Position numbers and translations under genes: made by a program
The notes under the pieces: generated by a model
What the model saw: only the letters and a program-made list of their open reading frames with translations
Databases searched by the model: none
Told to the model about the DNA's origin: nothing
Part shown: in pieces, positions 10,595 through 20,228 of the stretch
How the letters are laid out: every line of letters begins with the position of its first letter
How positions within the stretch are numbered: position 1 is the first letter of the stretch
Source: Winogradskyella vidalii
GTDB taxonomy: Bacteria > Bacteroidota > Bacteroidia > Flavobacteriales > Flavobacteriaceae
Assembly: GCF_013403955.1 (NCBI RefSeq)
Contig: NZ_JABFDG010000001.1
Location: forward strand, 806,001 to 870,000
Length of the DNA stretch: 64,000 bases
Reading direction: 5' to 3'

Positions 10595-13375
10595 ATGAAA
10601 AAACTAACTCTAGTTTTTGTACTTCTATTTGCATTACATTCATTTTCTCAACAAAAATCATTTGAACTTACAGGCACATTAAAAGCTGTAGATACCCAGC
10701 TTCCCTTAGAGTCCGCTACCGTTTATTTAGAACGTGTAAAAGATAGTTCGGTAGTGACTTATACAATCACTGACAGGGATGGGAAATTTAAAATTGAAAA
10801 TACTACGTATGATAAAAGTTTAAATTTCTACGTGTCATATGTAGGTTATAAATCATATTTTAAAGAAATAGCAATAGATAAAGAAAAGATTGATTTAGGC
10901 ACTATAGAGATGCCTTTAGATAATCAGTTAGGTGAAGTTGTAATAAAGTCTACGGCACCAATAACAATTAAAAAAGATACTTTAGAGTTTAACGTTAAAT
11001 CATTTAAGACGAAAAAAGATGCTAATGTTGAAGACTTGTTGAAACAATTACCAGGTGTAGAAGTTGATGAAGAAGGCGGTATAACCGTAAATGGAAAACC
11101 CGTAAATAAAATTTTGGTAAACGGGAAACCTTTTTTTGGTGATGATCCTACAATAACAACTAAAAACCTGACCAAAGATATTATTGAAAAAATTCAGGTT
11201 GTTGATACCAAAACCAAATCGGAAGCTTTTACAGGTGAAGAAGGTGATAAAGAAAACAAAACGATTAACCTTACTATTAAAGAAGAAAATAATAAAGGTG
11301 TTTTTGGGCGTGTGTCCGCAGGCGCAGGAACCGATGAGCGCTATGAATTTGCAGGTATGGTAAATCTCTTTGATAATGACAGAAGAATAAGTGTACTTGC
11401 AGGAGGAAATAATACCAATTCGCCAGGCTTTAGTTTTGGTGAAATTTCAAAAATGTTTGGTAGGGGAGGAAGCGTCATGTTTAATAGCAACGGCTCTTTT
11501 ACTATAGATGGTCGTTCGTTTGGAGGTGGTGAAGGTATTACTACTTCACAAAATGCGGGTGTTAACTATGCTGATGTTATAGGAGAAAAAACCGATGTAT
11601 CAGCAGATTATTTTTTCTCCTCTAGTAATTCTGAAAATGAATCGTCATCTGAACGTGAAACTATTTTATCCGATTCACGATACTTTACCAATTCAAATTC
11701 GAGATCACTTAATGATACGGATAATCATTCCTTTAATTTAGAATTCGAAATTGAAACAGATTCTACCTTTCAAATTAATATAGAGCCTTCTTTTGGTTAT
11801 ACTAAATCTAGAACACGTTTTAACAGTAACGAAGAAACCTTAGATGAAGCTATGCTGTTAACCAATCAATCTAATGTTAATTCAAATGTAGAGCGTGAGG
11901 TTAGACGTTTTTCAAATGACATCTCTGTAACTAAACGATTGGGTAGTCGAGGTGCCTTTATTAAGGCCGAGTTAGAAACACGTGTCGATCAACAAGAAAG
12001 TGATGACTTTTTAGAATCAAATACAGAGGTTTTTGGTAGCAATGCAGAAATTATAGATAGAAATCAGTTTACAGATGGTGAGAATAATGGTTATGGTATT
12101 TCTGCAAAATTATCCTACAGATTACCTATCATAACTAAAAAATTCTTTTTAAATTTTGATTATGAGTATGCTAGAGATAAAGATAATAATAGAGCGAGTA
12201 CTTTTGATTTTAATAATGCAACACAAGATTTTACAGATTTTAATACGGATTTAAGTACGGACTTTCAATATACAGATTACAGAAGTATTCCATCTGCAGG
12301 ATTGTCATATAGGGGTGAAAAATTATCTGGAAGTTTCGATTTAGGTTATAATATTAGAACTTTAAAAAATCAAGATTTATTACGGCCACAATTTAATGTA
12401 GAGCGCAACTTTGACAATATAGAAGCAAATTCTTATATAAGCTATAAGTTTAGCCCAAAGTCTTCTATCTATGTTAATTATTGGTTAGAAAATCAGCCGC
12501 CAGGATTGCGACAATTGCAAGCCTACGAAGATGTGTCAAATCCGCTTCAAACCATCATTGGTAATCCTGATTTAGAACCGTCTAACAACCATGGTCTTTA
12601 TCTTGGGTTTAATGGGTTTGATTGGCAAAAGCGTACAGGCTTTTATCTTGGCGTTAATGCTAGTATTACAGATAATCAAGTGGTGTCTAAAACGACTGTA
12701 GATGAAGAAACGCTTAAGCGAACTACGACTTATGTCAATGTTGATGGTAATTATAATATTGGTTCTTGGGTGAATTATAGTAAAGATTTTAAAGTTGATA
12801 CGTTAAGAACTATTAAATTAAAATTGCGAGCAAATTATAACATATCAGAAAATATAAATTTTAATAATGATGTTAAATACGCAAGTAAATCCGATAGAAT
12901 TTCACCAAGATTAGGTGTTGATTTTATTTGGGATAACGTTTTAGAATTTAAACCTTACTATCAGCTAAGTTACACTAATACGGCTTATGATATTGAGGCA
13001 TTTGAAGACCGTCAATTTACAAGTCATAATGCAGGTGTTAAAACAGCTACTTTTTTGCCTAAAAACTTTGAGTGGCGAAATGATATTAACTTCAATTACA
13101 ATCCTAATGTCGCAGATGGTTTTCAGAAAAGTGCTTGGTTTTGGAATTCAACTTTAGCGTATAGTATGTTTAAGGATAAGGCTATTGTAACATTAAAAGT
13201 GTACGATTTGTTAAACCAAAATACCAACGCCAGACGTATTGCAACACAAGATTATATAGAAGATCGACAAAGTACTGTTCTACGACGCTATTTTATGCTC
13301 AGTTTAAGCTATAAATTTAACAGCTTAGGAAGTAAAGGGGAAACAGGAGGTAATGAAGTTTTCTTTATGGATTAA
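10595..13375 (+). CDS. large outer membrane beta-barrel protein of TonB-receptor type
   Basis: 926 residues from the ATG at 10595; an upstream in-frame ATG at 10553 would add 14 residues before the signal peptide MKKLTLVFVLLF...FSQ. Residues 20-115 form a carboxypeptidase-regulatory-like domain. A plug-like segment follows (DVEDLLKQLPGVEVDEEG, NGKPVNKILVNGKPFFGDD). From about 235 on, alternating aromatic and polar strands form an outer membrane barrel of the OMP_b-brl_3 class, ending in an aromatic-rich strand (YFMLSLSYKFN). No iron operator is visible upstream. Substrate unknown. The stop overlaps the end of the convergent TPM lipoprotein gene by 4 bases. Confidence 0.85.
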   Translation: MKKLTLVFVLLFALHSFSQQKSFELTGTLKAVDTQLPLESATVYLERVKDSSVVTYTITDRDGKFKIENTTYDKSLNFYVSYVGYKSYFKEIAIDKEKIDLGTIEMPLDNQLGEVVIKSTAPITIKKDTLEFNVKSFKTKKDANVEDLLKQLPGVEVDEEGGITVNGKPVNKILVNGKPFFGDDPTITTKNLTKDIIEKIQVVDTKTKSEAFTGEEGDKENKTINLTIKEENNKGVFGRVSAGAGTDERYEFAGMVNLFDNDRRISVLAGGNNTNSPGFSFGEISKMFGRGGSVMFNSNGSFTIDGRSFGGGEGITTSQNAGVNYADVIGEKTDVSADYFFSSSNSENESSSERETILSDSRYFTNSNSRSLNDTDNHSFNLEFEIETDSTFQINIEPSFGYTKSRTRFNSNEETLDEAMLLTNQSNVNSNVEREVRRFSNDISVTKRLGSRGAFIKAELETRVDQQESDDFLESNTEVFGSNAEIIDRNQFTDGENNGYGISAKLSYRLPIITKKFFLNFDYEYARDKDNNRASTFDFNNATQDFTDFNTDLSTDFQYTDYRSIPSAGLSYRGEKLSGSFDLGYNIRTLKNQDLLRPQFNVERNFDNIEANSYISYKFSPKSSIYVNYWLENQPPGLRQLQAYEDVSNPLQTIIGNPDLEPSNNHGLYLGFNGFDWQKRTGFYLGVNASITDNQVVSKTTVDEETLKRTTTYVNVDGNYNIGSWVNYSKDFKVDTLRTIKLKLRANYNISENINFNNDVKYASKSDRISPRLGVDFIWDNVLEFKPYYQLSYTNTAYDIEAFEDRQFTSHNAGVKTATFLPKNFEWRNDINFNYNPNVADGFQKSAWFWNSTLAYSMFKDKAIVTLKVYDLLNQNTNARRIATQDYIEDRQSTVLRRYFMLSLSYKFNSLGSKGETGGNEVFFMD

Positions 13376-13878
13376 TCCCAAAGTTGAATTAGAGAATCAA
13401 TCGCTTTATCGACGCCTTTATAATAATTTTTGATTTTAAATTGCGGAACCATAAGTTGATCAATAATAGCTTTACAGTCACTATCTGAAATAGTTTGTGC
13501 TGTTCCCTCGCCTGTAGAAATGACCATTTTTCTGTCAGATTTAGAAATGGTGATGAGTAAACCGTTGTCTTTTTCTCTTGTGCCAACTCCCCAAGAATTA
13601 GCAACATCAGTTCCGAAATGTTGAATTGTAGTCTGCTGAGGTAGAGTATCTATAGTGAGAACAGCCATTTGGTTGGTGGACGTTTTCTCATATTGAATAA
13701 TTTTTTCAGTTAAAGCATCATTTTCAGTATCCGAAAATAAATTTGCCAAATCCACCACGACATGTTGTGATGTGTTTTTAGGAATGTGAGATGTTGTTAG
13801 GCTTTCTGATTGTTTACCTTTACAATTTGAAAGTAATACTAAAAATAAAAGCGTAGAAAATAAAAGTTTCAATCGCAT
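13372..13878 (-). CDS. TPM-domain lipoprotein
   Basis: 168 residues with a lipoprotein signal (MRLKLLFSTLLFLVLLSNC, lipidated Cys19). Residues 35-168 are a TPM (TLP18.3/Psb32/MOLO-1) domain: YEKTSTNQMAVLTID, WGVGTREKDNGLLI, DRKMVISTGEG. No transmembrane tail or Gly-rich region is present, unlike the next gene. It is the third TPM gene of a minus-strand cluster with LemA and begins 71 bases after its neighbour. TPM proteins are membrane-associated and linked to stress or envelope maintenance; the biochemical role here is unknown. Confidence 0.8.
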   Translation of the reverse strand: MRLKLLFSTLLFLVLLSNCKGKQSESLTTSHIPKNTSQHVVVDLANLFSDTENDALTEKIIQYEKTSTNQMAVLTIDTLPQQTTIQHFGTDVANSWGVGTREKDNGLLITISKSDRKMVISTGEGTAQTISDSDCKAIIDQLMVPQFKIKNYYKGVDKAIDSLIQLWD

Positions 13879-13949
13879 AATTAAAAGGATTAAATCATTA
13901 AAAAAATACTAAGTAAATGCGACTGAAAACGGTGACTGTAGACTAAAAA

Positions 13950-14783
13950 CTACCAGCCACCAGAAGCGCCTCCACCGCCAAAGCTTCCGCCGCCGAAACC
14001 GCCACCAAAGCCTCCGCCACCAAAACTACCTCCGCCAGAGCTGCCGCCAAAACCTCCAAATCCACCAGATGAGCCTTTGGAGTAACTGCCACGTCCCATA
14101 TTGCTTAATATAATAGCTTCAAGAAGGCCACCAGTTCCAGAACGATTACCTCTGTTACCACCACTTCCGCCACCACGACTTTTAGAAATAGCAATAACGA
14201 AGATGATAAATATAATCGCTAAAAAGAGAATTACTCCCGCAGGGAATTCGTCACTTGCAGTTTGTCCTGAGCTTTTGTATTCGCCAGTCATTACTTCAAA
14301 TATAGCATCAGTAGCACGGTTCAATCCGCCGTAATAATCATTGCGTTTAAAATACGGAATAATATCATTGTTTATGATGCGTTTACTCATAGCATCGGTT
14401 AACAGATGTTCAGTACCTTGCCCGGTACTGATATTTATTTTTCGGTCATCTCTAGCCAGAAGAATAAAAATTCCATTGTCTTTATCGGCTTGTCCAATAC
14501 CCCATGCTTCGCCCCATTGCGCACCTAAATAATTAATGTATTCGCCGTTTGTAGAGCTAATTATAGCGACAACAATTTGTGTAGAGGTCGAGTCTGAATA
14601 TCGTATAAGTTTTTGCTCTAAATTATTTTTTTCTACAGGCGATAACAATTGAATATCATCGTCGTAAACACTGGTTTGATTTTTTGGTTTTTCAGGAATG
14701 TCATACTGTGAAAATCCAAGTAGTGGCGTTGCGAAAAGCAGTAGTAGTATTGCTTTAAGCACTATTTGTTTTTTTTGTTGCAT
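13950..14783 (-). CDS. TPM-domain membrane protein with Gly-rich tail (YgcG-like)
   Basis: 277 residues. Signal peptide ending near residue 26 (LLGFSQ), TPM domain about 35-165 (YSDSTSTQIVVAIIS, WGIGQADKDNGIFIL, DRKINISTGQG), one transmembrane helix about 183-203, then a Gly/Ser/Phe tail of roughly 60 residues. This is the common YgcG-like architecture. Its ATG overlaps the stop of the upstream TPM gene as TAATG, so translation is probably coupled. Confidence 0.85.
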   Translation of the reverse strand: MQQKKQIVLKAILLLLFATPLLGFSQYDIPEKPKNQTSVYDDDIQLLSPVEKNNLEQKLIRYSDSTSTQIVVAIISSTNGEYINYLGAQWGEAWGIGQADKDNGIFILLARDDRKINISTGQGTEHLLTDAMSKRIINNDIIPYFKRNDYYGGLNRATDAIFEVMTGEYKSSGQTASDEFPAGVILFLAIIFIIFVIAISKSRGGGSGGNRGNRSGTGGLLEAIILSNMGRGSYSKGSSGGFGGFGGSSGGGSFGGGGFGGGFGGGSFGGGGASGGW

Positions 14784-15220
14784 TACCCTTTTGAGATTGT
14801 ATTATCTAATTCGTTTTTATCATCTTCATCCCACGGAAAATGTTGAGATAAAGCTTTTCCTGCCTCTTTAATACCTTCGATTAAGCCTTGTTTAAAATTG
14901 CCAGATTTAAATTGTGCTGCAATTTTATCGCGGGTAGAATTCCAGAAGTCAGCACCGACAATATTATTAATACCTTGATCGCCAAAAATTACAAATGATT
15001 TATTATTTACAGCAACATAAATTAAGACACCATTGCGTAGCATAGTATTGTCCATTTTTAAAAAATGAAAAACTTCTAAGGCGTGCTCATATACATCCGT
15101 ATCGCATTGCTGTTCTATGTGTACGCGAATTTCACCAGAGGTCGTGCCTTCTGCTATCCTAATAGCTTCAACAATTTCGGCTTCTTCTTTTGGCGACAAG
15201 AACTGCTCAATGTTTGGCAT
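14783..15220 (-). CDS. TPM-domain protein without signal peptide
   Basis: 145 residues with no signal peptide or membrane segment. The TPM domain covers nearly all of it: EIVEAIRIAEGTTSGEIRVHIE, LRNGVLIYVAV and FVIFGDQGIN match the family. It sits between lemA (13-base gap) and the YgcG-like gene (overlap TAATG), giving the frequent Bacteroidota order LemA-TPM-TPM. Cytoplasmic location follows from the absence of targeting signals. Confidence 0.82.
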   Translation of the reverse strand: MPNIEQFLSPKEEAEIVEAIRIAEGTTSGEIRVHIEQQCDTDVYEHALEVFHFLKMDNTMLRNGVLIYVAVNNKSFVIFGDQGINNIVGADFWNSTRDKIAAQFKSGNFKQGLIEGIKEAGKALSQHFPWDEDDKNELDNTISKG

Positions 15221-15233
15221 AGGTTAGTACAGT

Positions 15234-15830
15234 TTAAAAGTCAAAATTAACATCTGTTGCATTTTCGCTACCTGGATCAGATTTATATCTAGGCATATCT
15301 TCAAAACCAAACCATCCGGCTAATATGGTTCCAGGAAATTTAGAAATGTGTATGTCGTATATATTCACTTTCTCATTAAAACGATCTCTAGCGATGTTAA
15401 TGCGATTTTCTGTGCCTTCTAATTGACTTTGAAGTTCTAAAAAGTTTTGATTGGCTTTTAGTTCAGGGTAACGTTCAACTGAGACTAATAATTTTGATAA
15501 TGCACCACTTAAGCCTGTTTGTGCTTGTTGAAATTGTGCCATGTTTTCAGCAGTAAGATTAGTCGCATCAATATTGGTAGAAGTTGCTTTTGCTCTTGCT
15601 TCAATGACATCTGTTAATGTAGATCTTTCAAAATCTGCAGCACCTTGTACGGTATTTACCAAGTTGCCAATAAGGTCATTTCGTCTCTGATAAGAGCTTT
15701 CTACATTAGACCAGGCTGTTTTAGCATCTGCTTCGTAAGTTACAGCGGTATTGTTAAAGCCTACGGCCCATCTATAGATTCCAAATGCAATAATTGCAAT
15801 TACTATAACAGGAATTAACCATTTTTTCAT
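15234..15830 (-). CDS. lemA: LemA family protein
   Basis: 198 residues with one N-terminal membrane anchor (about 5-24). The rest is a helical LemA domain with the hallmark segments RRNDLIGNLVNTVQGAA, RYPELKANQNFLELQSQLEGTENRI and FPGTILAGWFGF. LemA proteins are single-span membrane proteins commonly paired with TPM genes, as here; the molecular function is unresolved. Normal length. Confidence 0.93.
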   Translation of the reverse strand: MKKWLIPVIVIAIIAFGIYRWAVGFNNTAVTYEADAKTAWSNVESSYQRRNDLIGNLVNTVQGAADFERSTLTDVIEARAKATSTNIDATNLTAENMAQFQQAQTGLSGALSKLLVSVERYPELKANQNFLELQSQLEGTENRINIARDRFNEKVNIYDIHISKFPGTILAGWFGFEDMPRYKSDPGSENATDVNFDF

Positions 15831-15842
15831 GATAGTTTCGTT

Positions 15843-16172
15843 TTAAAGTTGTGTTTTAATTTTAGTTAGTTGTGCTTTTATGCTCTCTAGCTTATTGATA
15901 ATTTCAAACTTCTCTAGAGCTTGTTTTTTTTCTTCTTTAAGGTGTGTTTTAGCACCGTCAAGAGTAAAACCTCGTTCTTTTACTAAGTGGTAAATAAATT
16001 TGAGATTCTTAATGTCTTCGGGTGTAAATTTTCGGTTGCCTTTGGCGTTTTTCTTAGGTTTTAAAACATCAAATTCTTTTTCCCAAAACCGAATTAAGGA
16101 AGCATTTACCTTAAAGGCTTTGGCAACTTCGCCAATACCATAATATCGTTTTTCTGGTAAATCTATATGCAT
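15843..16172 (-). CDS. MerR-type transcriptional regulator
   Basis: 109 residues. An N-terminal winged helix-turn-helix of the MerR class (about 9-75: YYGIGEVAKAFKVNASLIRFWEKEF, then FTPEDIKNLKFIYHLV) is followed by a short coiled coil (about 80-109) suited to dimerisation. No ligand-binding domain or cysteine sensor is present. It ends 12 bases before lemA and begins one base downstream of the M23 peptidase stop, so it belongs to that operon. Target genes unknown. Confidence 0.85.
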   Translation of the reverse strand: MHIDLPEKRYYGIGEVAKAFKVNASLIRFWEKEFDVLKPKKNAKGNRKFTPEDIKNLKFIYHLVKERGFTLDGAKTHLKEEKKQALEKFEIINKLESIKAQLTKIKTQL

Positions 16173-16173
16173 C

Positions 16174-17145
16174 TTAATCGAGAGATTGGTTTTCTAATGA
16201 TGCTTTTCTAAGCAAGATATCGTATTCTTCAGCAGATAAATTACCGTAATAGAAATTTATTGGATTGATACGTTCACCATCTTTAAAAACTTCGTAATGT
16301 AAATGTGGTGCTTCCGAACGTCCTGTACTTCCTACAAAACCAATTAAATCGCCACGTTTTACACGTTGATTCACTTTTACATTGTATTTGTACAAATGGG
16401 CATATAATGACACATAGCCATAGCCGTGATCGATTCTAATATGATTTCCATATCCTGTAGATCGGCTATCTGCACGTTTAATAACGCCGTCACCCGAAGC
16501 ATAAATTGGGGTGCCTCGAGGTGCCGTAAAGTCCATACCAAAATGGAATTTTCTGACCTTAGTAAATGGGTCTGTTCTGTAACCATAACCAGAGGCCATA
16601 CGTGTCATGTTTTCATTACTAATAGGTTGAATAGCTGGGATGGCTTCTAAAAATTTTTCTTTGTCTTCAGCTAATTTTGCAATTTCATCTAAGGATTTTG
16701 ACTGTACTACAATGGCTTTCTCTAAAATGTCAATGCGTTGGTTACTTTCTGCAATGAGTTTAGAATTGTCAAACCCTTCATATTTTTTGTAACGATTAAT
16801 ACCTCCAAATCCAGCTCTACGTTGTTCGGTTGGTATGGGGTTCGCTTCAAAATAAAGCCTATAAATGGCATTGTCGCGTTCTTCAACATTCTCTAAAGCG
16901 GCAACGGCATCATCCATACGTTTGTTAATCAACTCGAATTGTAACTCCATGTTTTGTAACTCCCTTGCCATTTGTCGTTCTTTTGGCGACTCAATATATT
17001 GACTAATTATAAAGAAAGAGAGGAATCCAAAGAGTGCTGCAGCAGTTAAAAATACGGTTGCATACTTTAAGGTTGTTGTTTTCTTACGCTTTATTTTACG
17101 ATAAGAAAGCGTTTCAGAATCATAATAATATTTTACTTTAGCCAT
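16174..17145 (-). CDS. M23 family peptidoglycan endopeptidase
   Basis: 323 residues from the ATG at 17145; a longer in-frame start at 17217 would put 24 poorly fitting residues before the normal MAKVKYYYDSETLSYRKIKRKK start. One transmembrane helix (about 28-50), a coiled-coil stretch (about 55-160) and a C-terminal M23 domain (about 185-290). Zinc ligands are intact: HFGMD and HLHYE, plus the DHGYGYVSLYAHL strand. It should be anchored in the inner membrane and cleave cell-wall cross-links or activate such enzymes. It is divergent from alaS and first in the run M23-MerR-LemA-TPM. Confidence 0.93.
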   Translation of the reverse strand: MAKVKYYYDSETLSYRKIKRKKTTTLKYATVFLTAAALFGFLSFFIISQYIESPKERQMARELQNMELQFELINKRMDDAVAALENVEERDNAIYRLYFEANPIPTEQRRAGFGGINRYKKYEGFDNSKLIAESNQRIDILEKAIVVQSKSLDEIAKLAEDKEKFLEAIPAIQPISNENMTRMASGYGYRTDPFTKVRKFHFGMDFTAPRGTPIYASGDGVIKRADSRSTGYGNHIRIDHGYGYVSLYAHLYKYNVKVNQRVKRGDLIGFVGSTGRSEAPHLHYEVFKDGERINPINFYYGNLSAEEYDILLRKASLENQSLD

Positions 17146-17366
17146 GTTTGAATTTATGCTATTTTTGCAGCTAATAAACGCACGAAGCAAGCGTCTTATT
17201 ATTAGCGAAACGTCCAAACCTACAAAATAAATATTACATAATATTTTAATGTAGTTAATTTATAAGTTCAGTAACACCAAAATCTAAATTAAAATTTGGT
17301 GAGTAAAGATAAAGAATTGTTTTGCATTTTTCGCAATTAATTAAAAACAAGCTATAATTTCAGTAT

Positions 17367-20006
17367 ATGAAGTCTCAAGAAATTCGTTCTAAATTTTTAA
17401 ATTTCTTTGAAGGAAAACAACACCTTATTGTTCCTTCTGCACCAATGGTATTAAAAGATGATCCCACATTAATGTTTGTTAACGCAGGGATGGCACCTTT
17501 TAAAGAGTATTTTTTAGGAAATGCTGAACCAAAGAGAAACCGAATTACAGATTCGCAAAAATGTTTGCGTGTTTCTGGTAAGCACAACGATTTAGAAGAA
17601 GTTGGTTATGACACGTACCATCATACCTTATTTGAAATGTTGGGTAACTGGAGTTTTGGAGATTATTTTAAAAAAGAAGCTATTGCATGGGCTTGGGAGT
17701 TACTAACCGAAGTTTACGGAATTGATAAGGACATTTTATATGTTACCGTTTTTGAAGGGAGTACTGACGCTGATCAACTAGAATTAGATTCCGAAGCTTA
17801 TGATATTTGGAAACAATATATTTCTGAAGACCGTATTTTAACAGGGAATAAAAAGGATAATTTCTGGGAAATGGGTGATCAGGGGCCATGTGGACCTTGT
17901 AGTGAAATCCATGTGGATATTCGTTCAGCTGAAGAAAAAGCGAAGGTTGATGGTAAGTCTTTAGTTAATATGGACCATCCGCAAGTGGTTGAGATTTGGA
18001 ATTTGGTCTTTATGCAATATAACCGAAAAGCCAACGGGTCTTTAGAGGCATTGCCAAATAAGCATATTGATACCGGAATGGGATTTGAACGTTTGTGTAT
18101 GGTATTACAAGATGTGAAATCTAGTTATGATACCGATGTATTTACACCAATTATTCGTGAGATTGAAACCATAACCGATAAAAAATATGTAGGGACAAGT
18201 GGCGATTTGTCCGAAGCGCAAGAAGAAATAAATGTCGCCATTCGCGTGATTTCCGATCATGTTAGAGCCGTTGCATTTTCAATAGCAGACGGCCAATTAC
18301 CTAGTAATACAGGTGCTGGCTATGTGATTCGTAGAATTTTACGTCGCGCCATCCGTTACGGATTTACATTTTTAGATAAAAAAGAACCCTTTATTTATAG
18401 ATTGGTTGATGTTTTGAGCAAAAAAATGGGCGAAGCTTTCCCGGAGTTGCGTTCACAAAATGTATTGATTGAAAACGTAATTAAAGAGGAAGAAGCTTCT
18501 TTTTTAAGAACCTTAGATCAAGGTTTAGTTTTGTTAAACCGTATTGTTGAAGAAACAAAAGGTGATACCGTTTCTGGTGAAAAAGCATTTGAACTTTATG
18601 ATACTTATGGATTCCCTATTGATTTAACAGCCTTAATTCTGTCTGAAAAAGATTTAAAACTCGACGAAAAAGGGTTTAAGGAGCACTTAGAAAAACAAAA
18701 AAATAGATCGCGTTCGGCAAGTGAAACATCTACTGAAGACTGGACCGTTTTATTCGTTGATGATGTTCAAGAATTTATTGGTTACGATACCCTAGAAGCT
18801 AATGTAAAGATTGCAAAATACCGTAAGGTTACCTCTAAAAAAGAGGGAGAAATGTATCAGTTGGTATTTAACTTAACGCCATTTTATGCCGAAGGAGGTG
18901 GACAAATTGGAGATAAAGGATTTTTGCAAGGGCCGCATGGCGATGTGATTTATGTTTTAGATACTAAGAAAGAGAATAATGAAACGATTCATTTAACCAA
19001 AAATTTACCAGAGCATCTTAACGAAAGTTTTAAAGCCGTTGTAAGTAGTGAGCATAGAGCATTATCATCGAGTAATCATACAGCTACACATTTACTACAC
19101 CAAGCTTTAAGAGCTGTTTTGGGGGATCATGTAGAACAAAAAGGCTCTTTAGTAAAACCAAAATCCTTACGTTTCGATTTTTCTCATTTTTCTAAGGTTA
19201 CACCTGAGCAATTACAAGAAATAGAAGATTTTGTAAATGCCAGAATAGAGGGTAAGCTGCCTTTAGAAGAGCAACGAAATATCCCTATGGATAAAGCACT
19301 AGAAGAAGGTGCTATGGCGTTGTTTGGCGAAAAGTATGGTGATACGGTTCGAACGATTCGTTTTGGTAAGTCTATGGAGTTATGTGGAGGAATACACGTA
19401 AAAAACACTTCGGATATATGGCATTTTAAAATAGTTTCAGAAAGTGCTGTAGCAGCAGGAATAAGACGTATTGAAGCCATTACAAACCGAGCGGTTAAAG
19501 ATTATTATTCAGAAAATAATGCCGCTTATTTAGAAATGAGAGGTTTGTTGAATAATGCAAAAGAACCTGTGAAGGCTTTAGTTAATCTACAGGATGAAAA
19601 TACGGATTTAAAGAAGCAGGTAGAAGCCTTATTAAAAGACAAAGCAAAAAATATTAAAGGCGAATTAAAAAGCGAATTAACCGAAATTAACGGTGTTCAG
19701 TTTTTAGCTAAAAAACTCGATTTAGATGCTGCTGGTATAAAAGATGTTTGTTTTGAGTTAGGAAGTCAGTTTGATAATTTATTTTTATTGTTTGGAGCTG
19801 AAACTAATGGAAAAGCCATTTTGTCTTGTTACATCTCTAAGGAAATAGTCGCTACTAAAGATTTAAATGCGGGTACTATTGTTAGAGAATTAGGAAAACA
19901 CATCCAAGGTGGTGGTGGTGGACAACCGTTCTTTGCTACTGCAGGTGGAAAGAATCCTGATGGTATTGAGGCTGCTTTGCAGGCTGCTAAGGGTTATATA
20001 AGTTAA
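17367..20006 (+). CDS. alaS: alanine-tRNA ligase
   Basis: 879 residues, normal length. Class II catalytic core at the N-terminus (starting [23 protein letters not shown]), editing domain with zinc ligands HTATH (about 571-575) and CGGIH (about 673-677), and a C-terminal dimerisation domain ending in the Gly-rich [17 protein letters not shown]. It charges tRNA-Ala and clears misacylated Ser or Gly. It stands alone, divergent from the M23 peptidase across 221 bases. Confidence 0.99.
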   Translation: MKSQEIRSKFLNFFEGKQHLIVPSAPMVLKDDPTLMFVNAGMAPFKEYFLGNAEPKRNRITDSQKCLRVSGKHNDLEEVGYDTYHHTLFEMLGNWSFGDYFKKEAIAWAWELLTEVYGIDKDILYVTVFEGSTDADQLELDSEAYDIWKQYISEDRILTGNKKDNFWEMGDQGPCGPCSEIHVDIRSAEEKAKVDGKSLVNMDHPQVVEIWNLVFMQYNRKANGSLEALPNKHIDTGMGFERLCMVLQDVKSSYDTDVFTPIIREIETITDKKYVGTSGDLSEAQEEINVAIRVISDHVRAVAFSIADGQLPSNTGAGYVIRRILRRAIRYGFTFLDKKEPFIYRLVDVLSKKMGEAFPELRSQNVLIENVIKEEEASFLRTLDQGLVLLNRIVEETKGDTVSGEKAFELYDTYGFPIDLTALILSEKDLKLDEKGFKEHLEKQKNRSRSASETSTEDWTVLFVDDVQEFIGYDTLEANVKIAKYRKVTSKKEGEMYQLVFNLTPFYAEGGGQIGDKGFLQGPHGDVIYVLDTKKENNETIHLTKNLPEHLNESFKAVVSSEHRALSSSNHTATHLLHQALRAVLGDHVEQKGSLVKPKSLRFDFSHFSKVTPEQLQEIEDFVNARIEGKLPLEEQRNIPMDKALEEGAMALFGEKYGDTVRTIRFGKSMELCGGIHVKNTSDIWHFKIVSESAVAAGIRRIEAITNRAVKDYYSENNAAYLEMRGLLNNAKEPVKALVNLQDENTDLKKQVEALLKDKAKNIKGELKSELTEINGVQFLAKKLDLDAAGIKDVCFELGSQFDNLFLLFGAETNGKAILSCYISKEIVATKDLNAGTIVRELGKHIQGGGGGQPFFATAGGKNPDGIEAALQAAKGYIS

Positions 20007-20011
20007 GAGTG

Positions 20012-20226
20012 TTTTTCGCGCAAAGACGCTAAGGCGCAAATAAAAAATGAAGAAAACATTAGTTTCTTTAGTTATAATGGACTTTTATGACTTTGCGAGA
20101 ATACTCATCTGAGTAATCCTTTACTGGAAAAACATGTGAATCAGAATGAAAAATTAATATCAATAAAGTTATTTCTAAAGTCGTCCAAGTAAATTTTTGC
20201 GCTTCTTTGCCTTTGCGAGAAAAAAA
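20012..20226. repeat. intergenic inverted-repeat element, CGCAAAG type
   Basis: The left arm 20012-20040 is built of 8-base units (CGCAAAGA, CGCTAAGG, CGCAAATA). The right arm 20196-20226 on the opposite strand reads TTTTTTCTCGCAAAGGCAAA then GAAGCGCAAA. The motif CTTTGCGAGA recurs at 20091-20100 and 20211-20220. The element fills almost the whole alaS-GSCFA gap. The interior has no convincing gene. It shares its logic with repeats around 44.1-44.7 kb and 51.6 kb. Confidence 0.6.
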
Positions 20227-20228
20227 AC

